A stretch of 64,000 nucleotides of DNA from Colwellia marinimaniae (GTDB lineage: Bacteria; Pseudomonadota; Gammaproteobacteria; Enterobacterales; Alteromonadaceae): the NCBI RefSeq assembly GCF_002207865.1, contig NZ_BDQM01000005.1:141814-205813 (forward strand), read 5' to 3'. The notes beneath the pieces were generated by a model. It was not told where the DNA came from. It saw only the letters and a program-made list of their open reading frames with translations, and did no database searches. Below are positions 25,337 through 35,397 of this stretch, piece by piece (position 1 is the stretch's first letter; every line of letters starts with the position of its first letter). The translations under genes were made by a program, and so were the position numbers.

Positions 25337-27809
25337 GTGACTGCCCCCCGTTGGCATGACTAGCTGCACGGGTGCCCTCAGCTGTCATTGCTACCTTAAC
25401 TTGTAATTGATAATGCTGTCCCGCCTGCAAGTTTGTCAGGATATTACCGGTTATTTTTTGTTCATTGAGTAAAATTGTCACTGCGGTTACCTCACTGCTT
25501 TGCTCGATAGTGAAATTGAGTATTGCCCGCCTAAATAATCGCTGACCAGATAAATGTTTTAGCGTTGTCGGCAGTTTTGGCATTATCTGTAAACCTCGAG
25601 CGCAGCCTTTTAAGCCGCACAGCTCTTCGACTAAACAACGATATAACCACGAGGTTGTGCCGGTATTAAATAAATGACTCGAGCGGCCCGCTTGTTTGGG
25701 CAGCTGATGATAAGCACCACGATAATAGTTAGGTACATAGATAGGTAATTGCCCAGTTCTTTGGGCATTTTCAAGTGATGGCAACATTTTACTGAGCAAG
25801 TCAAAAGCTAAGTTATTTTGTCCTGCTTGATAAAGCGCATAAATATAAAATATTGCCGCGTGATTATAAACAGAGCCATTTTCCGACACCCCAGGATGTT
25901 TTTGCGTGATACGGCCAATATCTTCCACCATAGCGGTATAACTTGGCGCCAGCATCATCACCCCTTGTGGCGTGGTCAATTGTTTAGTGATGGCCGCTAT
26001 CATCTCGGCTTGCTGATCTTGGTTTGCCGCACCACTGAGCATGGCCCAACTTTGCGGGTTAAGGAATATCTTGCCCTCTTTGTCCTCATTTGTACCAAAA
26101 ACACGACCATCATCGGTAATACCGCGGGCAAACCATTGTCCATGCCATAAGTGTTTATTTACCGCACTATTGATGGCTTGGGCAGCAAATCGATATTCAT
26201 CATACTTTTGCTTGCTAATGCTAATGTCGTATTCGACACAAAGATCACACCAGGTTGTTAGTGCATAGGCTGTAGCTAAAGATAGCCAGGCAGAAACGCC
26301 TTTACCTTGATAACCGACCATATTCATCGGATCGCACCAATCGCCTTGCTCAATAAAGCTCAAGCCGCGATGATCGGTGGCATTAATAAGGTAATCCAAG
26401 GCTAATTCTATATGGCTGGCAAAAGATTGCTCTGCTGTTGAATCAGCAAAAGCGATCATTTCACTGAGTAAACTGACATCAGCGCTTTCATTTAAATAGA
26501 CCGATAAACAGATAGGCAACCACACACCATGATCTGCATGAGGTACTTGATTAATATATTTAAGCTGTGCGTCTTGATGCAGCAAAACCCCCTCTGGCAT
26601 AGCTCCGCTAATGGCTTGTTGAGAAACAGCTAAAATATAAGCTTTACGTGTCTGCTGGGCATGAATAAAAGCCATGCCCATATTATCTTGAATATAGTTT
26701 CGAGTTTGTGGGTCTGTGCTCAAACGATTAACATCGCCGTGGTAAAACATTTGTCTTGGTAACCAATGATTGAAAAAATCATCAAAGCCGTTATTTCCGG
26801 TACCATTGCCATTGTCACAGTCACTGTTAATGGTTAAACACGCTTTGCTTTGTGCTATGTAGTCTCGATAGGACTTTTCCGTTTGACTTCGTTGCCTATG
26901 GCCCAAATATTTTTCTTTAATTATCGCGATTTCAGCTTCATCTTTGGCTGGACCAAACAGAAATTGATAGCTTTTACCTTCACTGGCTAATAACTGTTGC
27001 TTAAATTGCATGACCGCAACAGGGGTTTCGTAACGTGCTTCAACATTCTCTAACAACTCAGCCTGCAGGGCACTCGGTTGATGCAAACCGCCTTCGCCTT
27101 CAAAGACCTTTTGATTAGCATGCCAAGCCGTCGGGCGAGTATCACTAAGAAAGAAGGTTTTGTCTTTAAACTGCTTGTTTTTAAAATAATCGGTCACTTT
27201 TTGATAGGGCGTTACCGAATCAGCGACAATAGCATTTAAGGTCTCGTTATAGCTTGCTGACTGATTCATCCACGACATATAACCAATAGTGAAATACGGA
27301 TAGATGCTAATATTTTTCGTCTTTTCCGTTAGGTTTAGTACCGAAAAAAACCAACACTCCACTAAGTCATCTTTAGTCAAATTAACCTTGATGCTGATGT
27401 GCAAACCAAAGTGTTCAATTGACCAAGTAATGTCACTATGGCCGAGCTCAAAAGAAAATTTATCGAGTTCCACCCGCATGGGTTCATAGGGCAGTGAAAT
27501 GATTTCACCACTGTCTTCATCTTTGAGGTAGAAAAATCGTCCGGGATGATGAGTAAAATAGCTATGTTCCGGTTGAATAAAGCTTTTAGCTTCCATATTT
27601 GGCGCGTAAGAATACTTAGCTGGCTCGGGCTGCATAAACTGTGAATTAACATAACCACGACAATTGACTTGCATCACCATGGAACTGTTCCATAAAAAAC
27701 CGGTCGCATTAGGTAATTTCGTCGGACTGGTTAGCTTTATTTTATTATCACCAGCAACCGCGTTATCTATAGAGATCAAAGGCAACTTAGGTCTAGGTAA
27801 CTTAGGCAT
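25329..27809 (-). CDS. GH94 glycoside phosphorylase, possibly cellobionic acid phosphorylase
   Basis: An 826-residue cytoplasmic enzyme with no signal peptide. It has the GH94 layout: an N-terminal beta-sandwich (GFLWNSSMVMQVNCRGYV, SYFTHHPGRFFYLKDEDSG), a linker, and an (alpha/alpha)6 barrel with NYIQDNMGMAFIHAQQTRKA and the likely catalytic Asp in FIEQGDWCDPMNMVGYQGKG. GH94 enzymes split beta-glucosides with phosphate to give glucose-1-phosphate. The DWCDPMNMVG segment and the overlapping gluconokinase favour cellobionic acid (glucosyl-gluconate) as substrate, releasing gluconate. Cellobiose or laminaribiose phosphorylase are alternatives. The start overlaps the MFS transporter stop by 8 bases. 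Confidence 0.85.
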   Translation of the reverse strand: MPKLPRPKLPLISIDNAVAGDNKIKLTSPTKLPNATGFLWNSSMVMQVNCRGYVNSQFMQPEPAKYSYAPNMEAKSFIQPEHSYFTHHPGRFFYLKDEDSGEIISLPYEPMRVELDKFSFELGHSDITWSIEHFGLHISIKVNLTKDDLVECWFFSVLNLTEKTKNISIYPYFTIGYMSWMNQSASYNETLNAIVADSVTPYQKVTDYFKNKQFKDKTFFLSDTRPTAWHANQKVFEGEGGLHQPSALQAELLENVEARYETPVAVMQFKQQLLASEGKSYQFLFGPAKDEAEIAIIKEKYLGHRQRSQTEKSYRDYIAQSKACLTINSDCDNGNGTGNNGFDDFFNHWLPRQMFYHGDVNRLSTDPQTRNYIQDNMGMAFIHAQQTRKAYILAVSQQAISGAMPEGVLLHQDAQLKYINQVPHADHGVWLPICLSVYLNESADVSLLSEMIAFADSTAEQSFASHIELALDYLINATDHRGLSFIEQGDWCDPMNMVGYQGKGVSAWLSLATAYALTTWCDLCVEYDISISKQKYDEYRFAAQAINSAVNKHLWHGQWFARGITDDGRVFGTNEDKEGKIFLNPQSWAMLSGAANQDQQAEMIAAITKQLTTPQGVMMLAPSYTAMVEDIGRITQKHPGVSENGSVYNHAAIFYIYALYQAGQNNLAFDLLSKMLPSLENAQRTGQLPIYVPNYYRGAYHQLPKQAGRSSHLFNTGTTSWLYRCLVEELCGLKGCARGLQIMPKLPTTLKHLSGQRLFRRAILNFTIEQSSEVTAVTILLNEQKITGNILTNLQAGQHYQLQVKVAMTAEGTRAASHANGGQSHD

Positions 27810-29235
27810 TAACGGCTCCTGTTGTTCCTGTTTTCTCCTCAGCAGTATTAGGATTTTCTTGCTGCGCTAACGCTTCCCGTGCTATTTTTTCCTGTATAAG
27901 TAATTCACCTTGCAACTTCTGCAGCTGCGGATCATCTAAGGGGTAAAAATAAATTACTGGCACAGCAATGGCGGCAAAAATAGCCGGCAGCAAGCTCATC
28001 AGTAAGACTATGCCTTCTTGTGACGAGCCGGTTTGCACCTGATTGGCAATATAACCTAATGAAGACAGCGTCCAACCAATCATAGCGCCCGCAAGGGCAC
28101 CACCAAGTTTTTGTGCAAAGGCAGCAGCGGAAAATATCATCGCCGTGGCCCGACGCCCAGTGCGCCATTGCGAGAAATCCGCGGTATCGGCATACATGGA
28201 AAAAACTAACGGTGATTTTGGCCCCAGTGCTAAACCAATCATAATTTGTAAAATAAACATCAAGGTAATGTTATCACTCGGCACAAAATAGAAAATAACT
28301 GACAGTAGCGCGACAAGTGTCATCAGTATCATGAGCAAGCGACGTTTATCAATAAACTTGGTTAATAGTGGCGTCGACGCTGCGCCAATGGCTAAAGCAA
28401 TCATGTAAGCCATAGCAAAGCTGCCAATTAAATCGGGACGTTCAACATAATATTTAAAATAGAAAGTGCCGCTACTGCCTCTTAATGAGATAGTCATCAT
28501 GATGATAAGTGCTAAGACAAAAAGAATCTTCCAAGGGGAATTCTGCGTCAAATCTTTTAAATCTTGTAATACCGGTGTTTTTTGCTGTGCGGGTGGCGAT
28601 ATACGCTCCGTGGTTGATAAAAAAGTAATAACAAAAAGTACCCCAGCAACTAAACCATAAGTAAGCATAGTAAGCTGCCAACCAAGTGCTTCATCACCCT
28701 GCCCTAAGTAATTTACCAACTCAGGTGTCATATAAGCGACCAAACTACCACCTGAAAAAGCGCCAATAAAACGAAAGCTGGTTAAAGTGGTTCTTTGCTG
28801 ACTATCACCGGTAACTACACCCAGTAAGGCGCCATAAGGTACATTTATAAAGGTGTATGCCAACATCATAAAGATGTAAGTGCCATAAGCCCAAATTAAT
28901 TTATTACTATCACTGGTATCAGGCACGGTAAAAGTAAGTACCCCTGCGGCAATCATGGGGATAATACCCCAGAGTAAATAGGGCCTGAATTTACCAAAGC
29001 GGGTATTTGTTCTATCCGCAATGGCACCCATTAGCGGATCAGAGAATGCATCAATAAGCCGAGTCACTAACATCATAGTGCCGACAGCAGCGGCTGATAA
29101 GCCAAAAACATCGGTATAAAAAATAAACAGGAAGACATCAAAGACCCGCCAATAAAAGTTCGAAGCGACATCGCCACAGGCGTAACCCACCTTTTCACCT
29201 AAGTTAAGCTGATGCTGTTTTATATTTTTTATCAT
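27802..29235 (-). CDS. GPH-family sugar:cation symporter (MFS) (1)
   Basis: About 477 residues and twelve hydrophobic helices. GPH/melibiose-permease hallmarks are EKVGYACGDVASNFYWRVFDVFLFIFYTDVFGL at the start and the loop motif DPLMGAIADRTNTRFGKFRPYLLW. It is first gene of the operon MFS-GH94-gluconokinase-CBM9, so it probably imports the disaccharide cut by GH94. The ATG at 29235 (MIKNIKQHQ) is chosen over an upstream in-frame codon because it matches the family start. A LacI-type operator (29327-29340) lies about 90 bases upstream. Confidence 0.92.
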   Translation of the reverse strand: MIKNIKQHQLNLGEKVGYACGDVASNFYWRVFDVFLFIFYTDVFGLSAAAVGTMMLVTRLIDAFSDPLMGAIADRTNTRFGKFRPYLLWGIIPMIAAGVLTFTVPDTSDSNKLIWAYGTYIFMMLAYTFINVPYGALLGVVTGDSQQRTTLTSFRFIGAFSGGSLVAYMTPELVNYLGQGDEALGWQLTMLTYGLVAGVLFVITFLSTTERISPPAQQKTPVLQDLKDLTQNSPWKILFVLALIIMMTISLRGSSGTFYFKYYVERPDLIGSFAMAYMIALAIGAASTPLLTKFIDKRRLLMILMTLVALLSVIFYFVPSDNITLMFILQIMIGLALGPKSPLVFSMYADTADFSQWRTGRRATAMIFSAAAFAQKLGGALAGAMIGWTLSSLGYIANQVQTGSSQEGIVLLMSLLPAIFAAIAVPVIYFYPLDDPQLQKLQGELLIQEKIAREALAQQENPNTAEEKTGTTGAVNA

Positions 29236-29326
29236 TATGAGGCTCGCTGTTATTACCAAAAGTTACCTTTGTGCATCAAAGCCACAAAACCCTAGTTACA
29301 ATTTCCTGTCATCTCACACCACCAAA

Positions 29327-29340
29327 TGTAAGCGCTTACA
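29327..29340. promoter_or_regulatory. LacI-type operator for the MFS-GH94 operon
   Basis: A perfect TGTAAGCGCTTACA palindrome 92 bases upstream of the MFS start, in the 436-base divergent region between that operon and TonB receptor 2. Confidence 0.8.
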
Positions 29341-29535
29341 AATATACTGGCATTTGTATTATTTTCAAGCTGTAATTTATATAAGAAAAACAACAAATAA
29401 TCTAATAACCTGTTTAATATAGTATTTACCTTAAAAATATAATTAAGCGCTGTATATAAACTGTGCTTTTAGTGTATAAACTTTAATTTAAATTGAAATA
29501 CTTATTGACCTCTTTTTATTATTAACTTACCTTTA

Positions 29536-29549
29536 TGTAAGCGCTTACA
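29536..29549. promoter_or_regulatory. LacI-type operator, TonB receptor 2 promoter (distal)
   Basis: A perfect TGTAAGCGCTTACA, 76 bases centre to centre from the next copy and 209 bases from the copy serving the divergent MFS operon. Multiple sites allow DNA looping. Confidence 0.8.
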
Positions 29550-29611
29550 TTGTTACTTTATTTTGCAACTTGTCAAAACAATCTGATGTGTTATATTTTT
29601 TTGTACAATCT

Positions 29612-29625
29612 TGTAAGCGCTTACA
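29612..29625. promoter_or_regulatory. LacI-type operator, TonB receptor 2 promoter (proximal)
   Basis: A perfect TGTAAGCGCTTACA ending 46 bases before the receptor ATG, a position that would block or overlap the promoter or transcription start. Confidence 0.8.
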
Positions 29626-29671
29626 CTAAAATGATAATTATAAAATGGTCCACTAAGACTGAGGATGTAAC

Positions 29672-32600
29672 ATGATTCAGAAAACATTCACCAGAACAAG
29701 AATTGCAACAAGCTTGTCATTGATACTTGGGGCAACTGCGTTGCCGGCAATATCAGCAGAAGAAGTATCAGCAAATGCTGCCGCACATAGCGACGTCGAA
29801 GTTATCGAAGTAACGGGCATGCGTTCAAGTATCAAAGAATCTACGCGTTTGAAGCGTGATGCTATCGGTGTGGTTGATGCCATCTCTGCTGAAGATATTG
29901 GTAAGTTCCCTGATACTAACTTAGCTGAATCGCTACAGCGTATTACCGGTGTTTCAATTGACCGTTCAAATGGTGAGGGTAGCAGAGTAACTGTTCGTGG
30001 CTTTGGTCCTCAGTACAACATGGTCACCTTAAATGGTCGCCTTATGGCTTCATCTACCTTACCTGACGGTGGTGGCGCTTCTGATAACAGAGCTTTTGAT
30101 TTCCAAAATCTTGCGTCTGATGCGGTTAAGTCGGTAGAAATATACAAAACAGCCAATGCTGCTGCTGCAAGTGGTGGTATTGGTGCAACCATTAACATTA
30201 CTACGGCTAAACCACTTGATAACCCAGGTTTTATTGCTAGCATAGGTGGTAAAGCCATGATGGACACCTCAGTAAGAGATGGTGTTCGTGATTACAGTGA
30301 CCAAGTAACACCTGAACTTTCTGGTTTATTAAGCTGGACTGATGAAGATGAGATGTTTGGTGCTTCTTTCACAGGTAGCTTTTCTCAACGTGATAGTAGC
30401 TCAACGTCTGCTAACATTGATCAATGGCGTAACGGTGTATATGACGGTACTGTGCCTGATATGGTGCCAGGTACTGCAGTACCAAATACGCCAACGATGC
30501 TAAATAATCCTCCTGGTATGGGTGAAAACTTTGCATTACCTTCAAGTATTTCTTACCGTTTATGGGATAGACAACGTGAACGTACTAACGCACAACTAAC
30601 CTTGCAATATCGCCCTATAGAAACTATTACCGCGACTTTTGATTATACCTACTCTAAATTAGAACAAGAGCAACAAGGTACTGAATTATCTATTTGGATG
30701 TCTGACTATAAAAGTGACATCACATTTACTGATGGTTTAAACCCTTCGCCATTACACTATGCTGAAGATAAAAGAGATCAAGCACCTCGTGATATTGCAA
30801 CAAAACAAAAATATCGTAATTCAATCACCGAAGATGTAGCTATTGGTCTGAACTTAGTTTGGGAAGTTAATGATGATTTAACCTTAGCGTTTGATTATAA
30901 CGACTCTTCTTCTGAGTCTTCACCGATGTCAAGCTATGGTAATGATGTCACTTTCGGTATTGGTTCTAACATTTTAGCACAACAAGGCGGTTACTTCGGT
31001 ACCTCTGGTCTTCCAGACATCATGGTTGGCTTTGATGATTGTGATTCTCGCATTGGTTTAAACTGTAATAAGGCATTTGACGTCAGCGATGTGGGTAGCT
31101 CTATTTACCAAAAATCACATGCTTACAATACCAATGATATTACTCAAATTCGTATCGACGGTACCTGGGAATTTGAAGACGGTCAAATCGATTTTGGTGT
31201 TGAATCAAGAGAGATGGATAACCACTCGACTCAATCAAGTACTAACCAATCTATGGGTGATTGGGGGGTAAACAACCCTGGTGAAATTCCTGCCTCGATG
31301 TTAGATGCTATCGATTTTAATGATTCATTAGACGATTACAAAGTAGCTGGTTGGACACAGGCTTTCCGTGGCGACACTATTGCATTAGCCAATTGGGCAG
31401 CGCCTGTGTATGGCTTAGATTTAGCACGTGATACAGCCCTTGCAACTGACCGTCGTATTCAAGAAGATGTTACCGCGGCTTATGTAAAATTCTCTTACGC
31501 CGGTTACATCTCTGATCTGCCTTATAACATTTCTGTAGGTGTACGTTATGAAGATACTAAATCCACTTCAACGGCTAATATTGCTGCACCTACCGCGGTA
31601 CGCTGGGTAAGTAATAATGACTTTACCGTAGATCAAGGTGCCTTTGTCGATGCTGAAATGCGTAGTGAGTCAAATTCTTATAGTCACTTTTTACCTAATA
31701 TCGATTTTGATATTGACTTAACAGATAACCTCAAAGCCCGTGTTTCATTCGGTCAAACCATTGCTCGCCCTACCTATGGTCAATTAAGTAATGCGGTAAG
31801 TATTACTGGCGGCCCTGGTGCACCAACAGTGCTTAATGAGCTAAATGGCTCGGCAACTCAAGGTAGAGCATCACTGGTACCTTTAGAATCAACTAACATT
31901 GATATTTCAGTAGAATGGTATTTTGACGATACCAGTTATGTCTCTGCGGGTTACTTCAGAAAAGACGTTGATAAATTTATCGGTAATGCACCGATTATCG
32001 GTGATTATTATGGTTTAAGAGATCCAAGTGCCGGCCCAAGAGCTTTACAAGCGATTGAGGATTTAAATGCCGCTGGTATTGCCGTTAACGAAACAACCTT
32101 GTTCTCACAAGTTGCAGCGACTCAGTTAGGTGAAACAATTTATGCTGACGGTCATACCGATAACTACTATGAAAAAGAAGTCGATGTTTTTGCTAACAGC
32201 GACGATCCATTAATGAACTTTTTATCACAATCACCAACGAACAACAAAAGTGCCGTTATTGATGGTATGGAATTCGCGGTGCAGCATTTCTTTGGCGATA
32301 GTGGTTTTGGTTTTCAAGCAAACTATACCCTTGTTAATGGTGATATAGAGTTCGATTTAGCCTCTACAGCTACCCAGTTTGCTTTACTTGGTTTAAGTGA
32401 CACGGCTAACTTAGTATTGTTATATGAAATGGATAATTTCTCAGCACGTATTGCTTATAACTGGCGTGACGAATTCTTAAACAATGCGGCAATTTATTCA
32501 AATGAGCCGGAGTTTACTGAAGAGTACTCACAACTTGATTTCAGTATTGGTTATCAAGTGACTGAGCAGTTCTCAATGTCATTTGCAGGTATTAACATTA

Positions 32601-32701
32601 CTGGTGAAGACCCGCGTAAACATGGTCGAACAGCTAACCAGTTAACTTCTGCTGAAGAGTGGAGTGCACGTTATGAGTTAGGTCTTCGTTACACTTTCTA
32701 A
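29672..32701 (+). CDS. TonB-dependent receptor (2)
   Basis: A 1009-residue outer-membrane oligosaccharide transporter. It has a signal peptide (IATSLSLILGATALPAISA), a TonB box VEVIEVTGMR, a plug domain (DAISAEDIGKFPDTNLAESLQRITGVSI, SRVTVRGFGPQYNMVTLNGR, VEIYKTANAAAASGGIGATI), and a barrel ending LGLRYTF with terminal Phe. A GAGG site precedes the ATG. Two perfect LacI-type operators lie upstream, so it is probably induced by the sugar sensed by the island's LacI protein. It heads the group receptor-SapC-halogenase, although a terminator follows it. Confidence 0.95.
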   Translation: MIQKTFTRTRIATSLSLILGATALPAISAEEVSANAAAHSDVEVIEVTGMRSSIKESTRLKRDAIGVVDAISAEDIGKFPDTNLAESLQRITGVSIDRSNGEGSRVTVRGFGPQYNMVTLNGRLMASSTLPDGGGASDNRAFDFQNLASDAVKSVEIYKTANAAAASGGIGATINITTAKPLDNPGFIASIGGKAMMDTSVRDGVRDYSDQVTPELSGLLSWTDEDEMFGASFTGSFSQRDSSSTSANIDQWRNGVYDGTVPDMVPGTAVPNTPTMLNNPPGMGENFALPSSISYRLWDRQRERTNAQLTLQYRPIETITATFDYTYSKLEQEQQGTELSIWMSDYKSDITFTDGLNPSPLHYAEDKRDQAPRDIATKQKYRNSITEDVAIGLNLVWEVNDDLTLAFDYNDSSSESSPMSSYGNDVTFGIGSNILAQQGGYFGTSGLPDIMVGFDDCDSRIGLNCNKAFDVSDVGSSIYQKSHAYNTNDITQIRIDGTWEFEDGQIDFGVESREMDNHSTQSSTNQSMGDWGVNNPGEIPASMLDAIDFNDSLDDYKVAGWTQAFRGDTIALANWAAPVYGLDLARDTALATDRRIQEDVTAAYVKFSYAGYISDLPYNISVGVRYEDTKSTSTANIAAPTAVRWVSNNDFTVDQGAFVDAEMRSESNSYSHFLPNIDFDIDLTDNLKARVSFGQTIARPTYGQLSNAVSITGGPGAPTVLNELNGSATQGRASLVPLESTNIDISVEWYFDDTSYVSAGYFRKDVDKFIGNAPIIGDYYGLRDPSAGPRALQAIEDLNAAGIAVNETTLFSQVAATQLGETIYADGHTDNYYEKEVDVFANSDDPLMNFLSQSPTNNKSAVIDGMEFAVQHFFGDSGFGFQANYTLVNGDIEFDLASTATQFALLGLSDTANLVLLYEMDNFSARIAYNWRDEFLNNAAIYSNEPEFTEEYSQLDFSIGYQVTEQFSMSFAGINITGEDPRKHGRTANQLTSAEEWSARYELGLRYTF

Positions 32702-32759
32702 GTCATACGAATATAAGCTCTTAGCTAATAACTAAGAGTCACCTAATAAGTAAGTATAA

Positions 32760-32798
32760 ATAAACCGCTAAACCTTAAAATTTGGCGGTTTATTTTTA
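32760..32798 (+). terminator. Rho-independent terminator after TonB receptor 2
   Basis: Stem ATAAACCGC / GCGGTTTAT with a 16-base loop followed by TTTTATC. It reduces or stops read-through into the sapC-halogenase pair. Confidence 0.75.
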
Positions 32799-32891
32799 TC
32801 TAAAGTACAAATACTCAACACTAAAAAACAAGTAATAGAGCAAAATATAGATAATATTTTATAAAGTGATCTTTCTCCCAGAACCTTTTAT

Positions 32892-32921
32892 AAAGTATTA
32901 AAGTATTAAAGTATTAAAGTT
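32892..32921. repeat. 8-bp direct repeat (AAAGTATT) between receptor 2 and sapC
   Basis: About 3.5 tandem copies of AAAGTATT occur in the 334-base gap. The rest of the gap holds the receptor terminator and an AT-rich leader without an ORF. It is a simple repeat, possibly slippage prone. Confidence 0.45.
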
Positions 32922-33035
32922 AAATAGCAAAATTAGTACCTTAAATTATGAAAATATAGGAATATGTAGCTGTAAATAAAATAAAAAAATGTTAAACAAG
33001 TAAATTAAACAAGCATTCATCTATAGGACTTTTTC

Positions 33036-33752
33036 ATGGCTAATCACGACATTCTCGATAATAAAAATCACCAAGACATTAAAGTTATCACCCATTTTGA
33101 CGACAAATTTTCAGAAAAAATTAACAGTGCTTTGATATTCCCTAACGAAATTAAAGCAGCACAGCGTGACTACCCTATTCTATTTATTAAAAACCCTGAA
33201 ACAGGTCAGTTTCAAAGTGTAGTATTACTGGGCTTAGTCGCTGGAGAGAACCTCTATATTAATAACGGTTGGCAAGCCAGCTATATCCCGGCGATGATTA
33301 ATAAAGGCCCATTTATTATTGGTTTTGAAGAAAAAGAAGAAAATGGCGAAAAGGTTAAGCAGCCGATAGTTGCCATTGATATGGACAATCCAAGAGTGAA
33401 CAAAGAAAGTGGCGAGGCACTATTTTTAGACGATGGTCAGGCTAGCCCTTATCTTGTGCAAGTAAACCAATCGTTAAAAACACTGCATGATGGTTCACAG
33501 CTAAGCCAACAAATGTTTGCAGCATTTTTAAAAAATGATTTAATTGAAGCTGTTGCTTTAAATATTGAGTTAAACAATGGTGAAAAAATTTCTCTGCAAG
33601 GCAATTATACCCTTAATGAAGAAAAGCTAGCTAAGCTCAGTGGTGACGCTTTGAATGAGCTGCATAGCTCGGGTTTATTAAGACTAGCCTATTTTATTAC
33701 CGCTTCTTTGGGTAATATTCAACGATTAGTAGACTTAAAAAACAAGCAATAG
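33036..33752 (+). CDS. SapC family protein
   Basis: 238 residues matching the SapC-like family: FPNEIKAAQRDYPILFIKNPETGQFQSVVLLGLVAGENLYI, QASYIPAMINKGPF, FLDDGQASPYL. No signal peptide is present. The family name comes from an S-layer-associated Campylobacter gene, but in Alteromonadales and Caulobacterales SapC genes recur between TonB-dependent receptors and tryptophan-halogenase-like genes, with unknown biochemical role. Here it lies 38 bases upstream of halogenase-like gene 2, forming a bicistronic unit. An AGGA site lies 9 bases before the ATG. Confidence 0.9.
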   Translation: MANHDILDNKNHQDIKVITHFDDKFSEKINSALIFPNEIKAAQRDYPILFIKNPETGQFQSVVLLGLVAGENLYINNGWQASYIPAMINKGPFIIGFEEKEENGEKVKQPIVAIDMDNPRVNKESGEALFLDDGQASPYLVQVNQSLKTLHDGSQLSQQMFAAFLKNDLIEAVALNIELNNGEKISLQGNYTLNEEKLAKLSGDALNELHSSGLLRLAYFITASLGNIQRLVDLKNKQ

Positions 33753-33790
33753 TTTACCCGCTAACATCAGCAAAAAATTTTGAGGCTTAA

Positions 33791-35275
33791 ATGAATAATC
33801 ATAAAATTACTAAAATAGTTATTGCTGGTGGCGGAACTGCCGGTTGGATGGCAGCAGCTTCCTTGTCAAAGTTGTTAGGTAAATCCTTTGATATCACCTT
33901 AGTGGAGTCAGATGAAATTGGCACTGTCGGTGTTGGTGAAGCAGCAATTCCAACACTAACCGCATTTCATCGTTTACTGGGCATCAATGAACAAGCCTTT
34001 ATGAAAGCAACCCATGCCACGTTCAAATTAGGTATAAGCTTTGAAAACTGGAAAAAGGGTGATGATGAATACATGCACGGTTTTGGCCGTGTCGGCAAAG
34101 AATGTTGGGCGGGCGAATTTCAGCACTTTTGGTTACACGGCAAGCAAAACAACATTGACTTCGGTTTTGAACATTATTCCCCAGAAATTCAAGCCGCTAA
34201 AGCTGAGAAATTCGCCCTTGCAAAAGGCGGTTTAAATTACTCCTATCATTTAGATGCCAGCCTTTATGCAAAATTTTTACGTACCTTTGCCGAGGCACAT
34301 GGTGTTAAACGCATAGAAGGTAAAATTATCGACGTCGCCAAAGATAGCAAAACGGGTGACATTAAATCGCTGCAACTTGCCAACGGCAATGTTATTGAAG
34401 GTCAGTTATTTATTGATTGTACTGGCTTTGTTGGCTTACTTATCGAAAAAGCATTACATACAGGTTATGAAGATTGGTCACACTGGTTACCCTGTGACAG
34501 TGCTGTAGCCGTACAAACGAAATCAGTATCAGCCCCGTTACCTTATACCCGTTCTATCGCCCGTGAAAGTGGCTGGCAATGGCGTATTCCATTACAGCAT
34601 AGAGTGGGTAATGGCTTAGTGTTTTGCAGTAAATATTTGGCTGATGATGATGCCAAAACCTTGTTGATGAATAACATTGAAGGTGAGCCGATTAAGCAAC
34701 CAAGAGTGATTAAGTTTAAGACGGGTCGCCGCAGAAAAGGCTGGAATAAAAACTGTGTTGCCTTAGGTTTATCGAGTGGTTTCTTAGAGCCGTTGGAATC
34801 AACCAGTATTCATTTGATCATGTCAGGTATATTACGATTAATCCGACTATTTCCTTTCGAGGGTATAAGCCCGTCCGCTGTTAACGAATATAACCAACAA
34901 CTGACCACTGAACTTGAGCATATCAGAGACTTTATTATTTTACATTACCATGCTACTGAGCGAGCTGACACACCGTTTTGGCAGTACTGTAAAAATATGG
35001 AAATACCTGACTCGCTTAAACAAAGACTAGCTTTATTCAAAGAAACTGGACGTATATTCACCTCTGAAGGCGAATTATTCCGTGTTGATTCATGGGCACA
35101 AGTCATGTTGGGACAAGGTGTCTATCCTGAGCAGTACCATCAAATTGCCGCTATTATGAAACCACATGAACTCGATAAATTCTTAAGCGATATAAGACAG
35201 ACAATTGATAAAGCGGTCGCAAACCTTCCTTCCCATCAAAGCTTTTTAGAGCAGTATTGCCGTTCAAGCCGCTAA
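33791..35275 (+). CDS. Flavin-dependent tryptophan halogenase-like protein (2)
   Basis: 494 residues, closely similar in layout to protein 1. It has IAGGGTAGWMAA (FAD), the active-site Lys79 in TFKLGISFENW (the same residue number as in PrnA, which I recall as Lys79), WQWRIPLQHRVGNG (WxWxIP) and SSGFLEPLESTSIHLI (Glu). All residues considered essential for halogenation are present, so it is catalytically plausible. The substrate is unknown, and no flavin reductase is adjacent. It is the second gene of the sapC unit and is convergent with halogenase-like gene 3. Confidence 0.88.
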   Translation: MNNHKITKIVIAGGGTAGWMAAASLSKLLGKSFDITLVESDEIGTVGVGEAAIPTLTAFHRLLGINEQAFMKATHATFKLGISFENWKKGDDEYMHGFGRVGKECWAGEFQHFWLHGKQNNIDFGFEHYSPEIQAAKAEKFALAKGGLNYSYHLDASLYAKFLRTFAEAHGVKRIEGKIIDVAKDSKTGDIKSLQLANGNVIEGQLFIDCTGFVGLLIEKALHTGYEDWSHWLPCDSAVAVQTKSVSAPLPYTRSIARESGWQWRIPLQHRVGNGLVFCSKYLADDDAKTLLMNNIEGEPIKQPRVIKFKTGRRRKGWNKNCVALGLSSGFLEPLESTSIHLIMSGILRLIRLFPFEGISPSAVNEYNQQLTTELEHIRDFIILHYHATERADTPFWQYCKNMEIPDSLKQRLALFKETGRIFTSEGELFRVDSWAQVMLGQGVYPEQYHQIAAIMKPHELDKFLSDIRQTIDKAVANLPSHQSFLEQYCRSSR

Positions 35276-35397
35276 TCTAATCGGCTCAATTAACGTGCTA
35301 GTAAGTAACGAATAAGTTTTAGTCTGACATTGCTCATCTGCACATAAAAACAATATCGTGCACGTACTTATCCCAGTAACTACGTGCATAAAAACAA

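Noticed and set aside
26481..26500. TCAGCGCTTTCA inside the GH94 gene
   Set aside because: Within coding sequence and poor match; explained by codon use.
29441..29456. TTAAGCGCTGTATA between the MFS and TonB receptor 2 genes
   Set aside because: Contains the AAGCGCT core but too many mismatches in the right arm; may be a weak site but unsupported.
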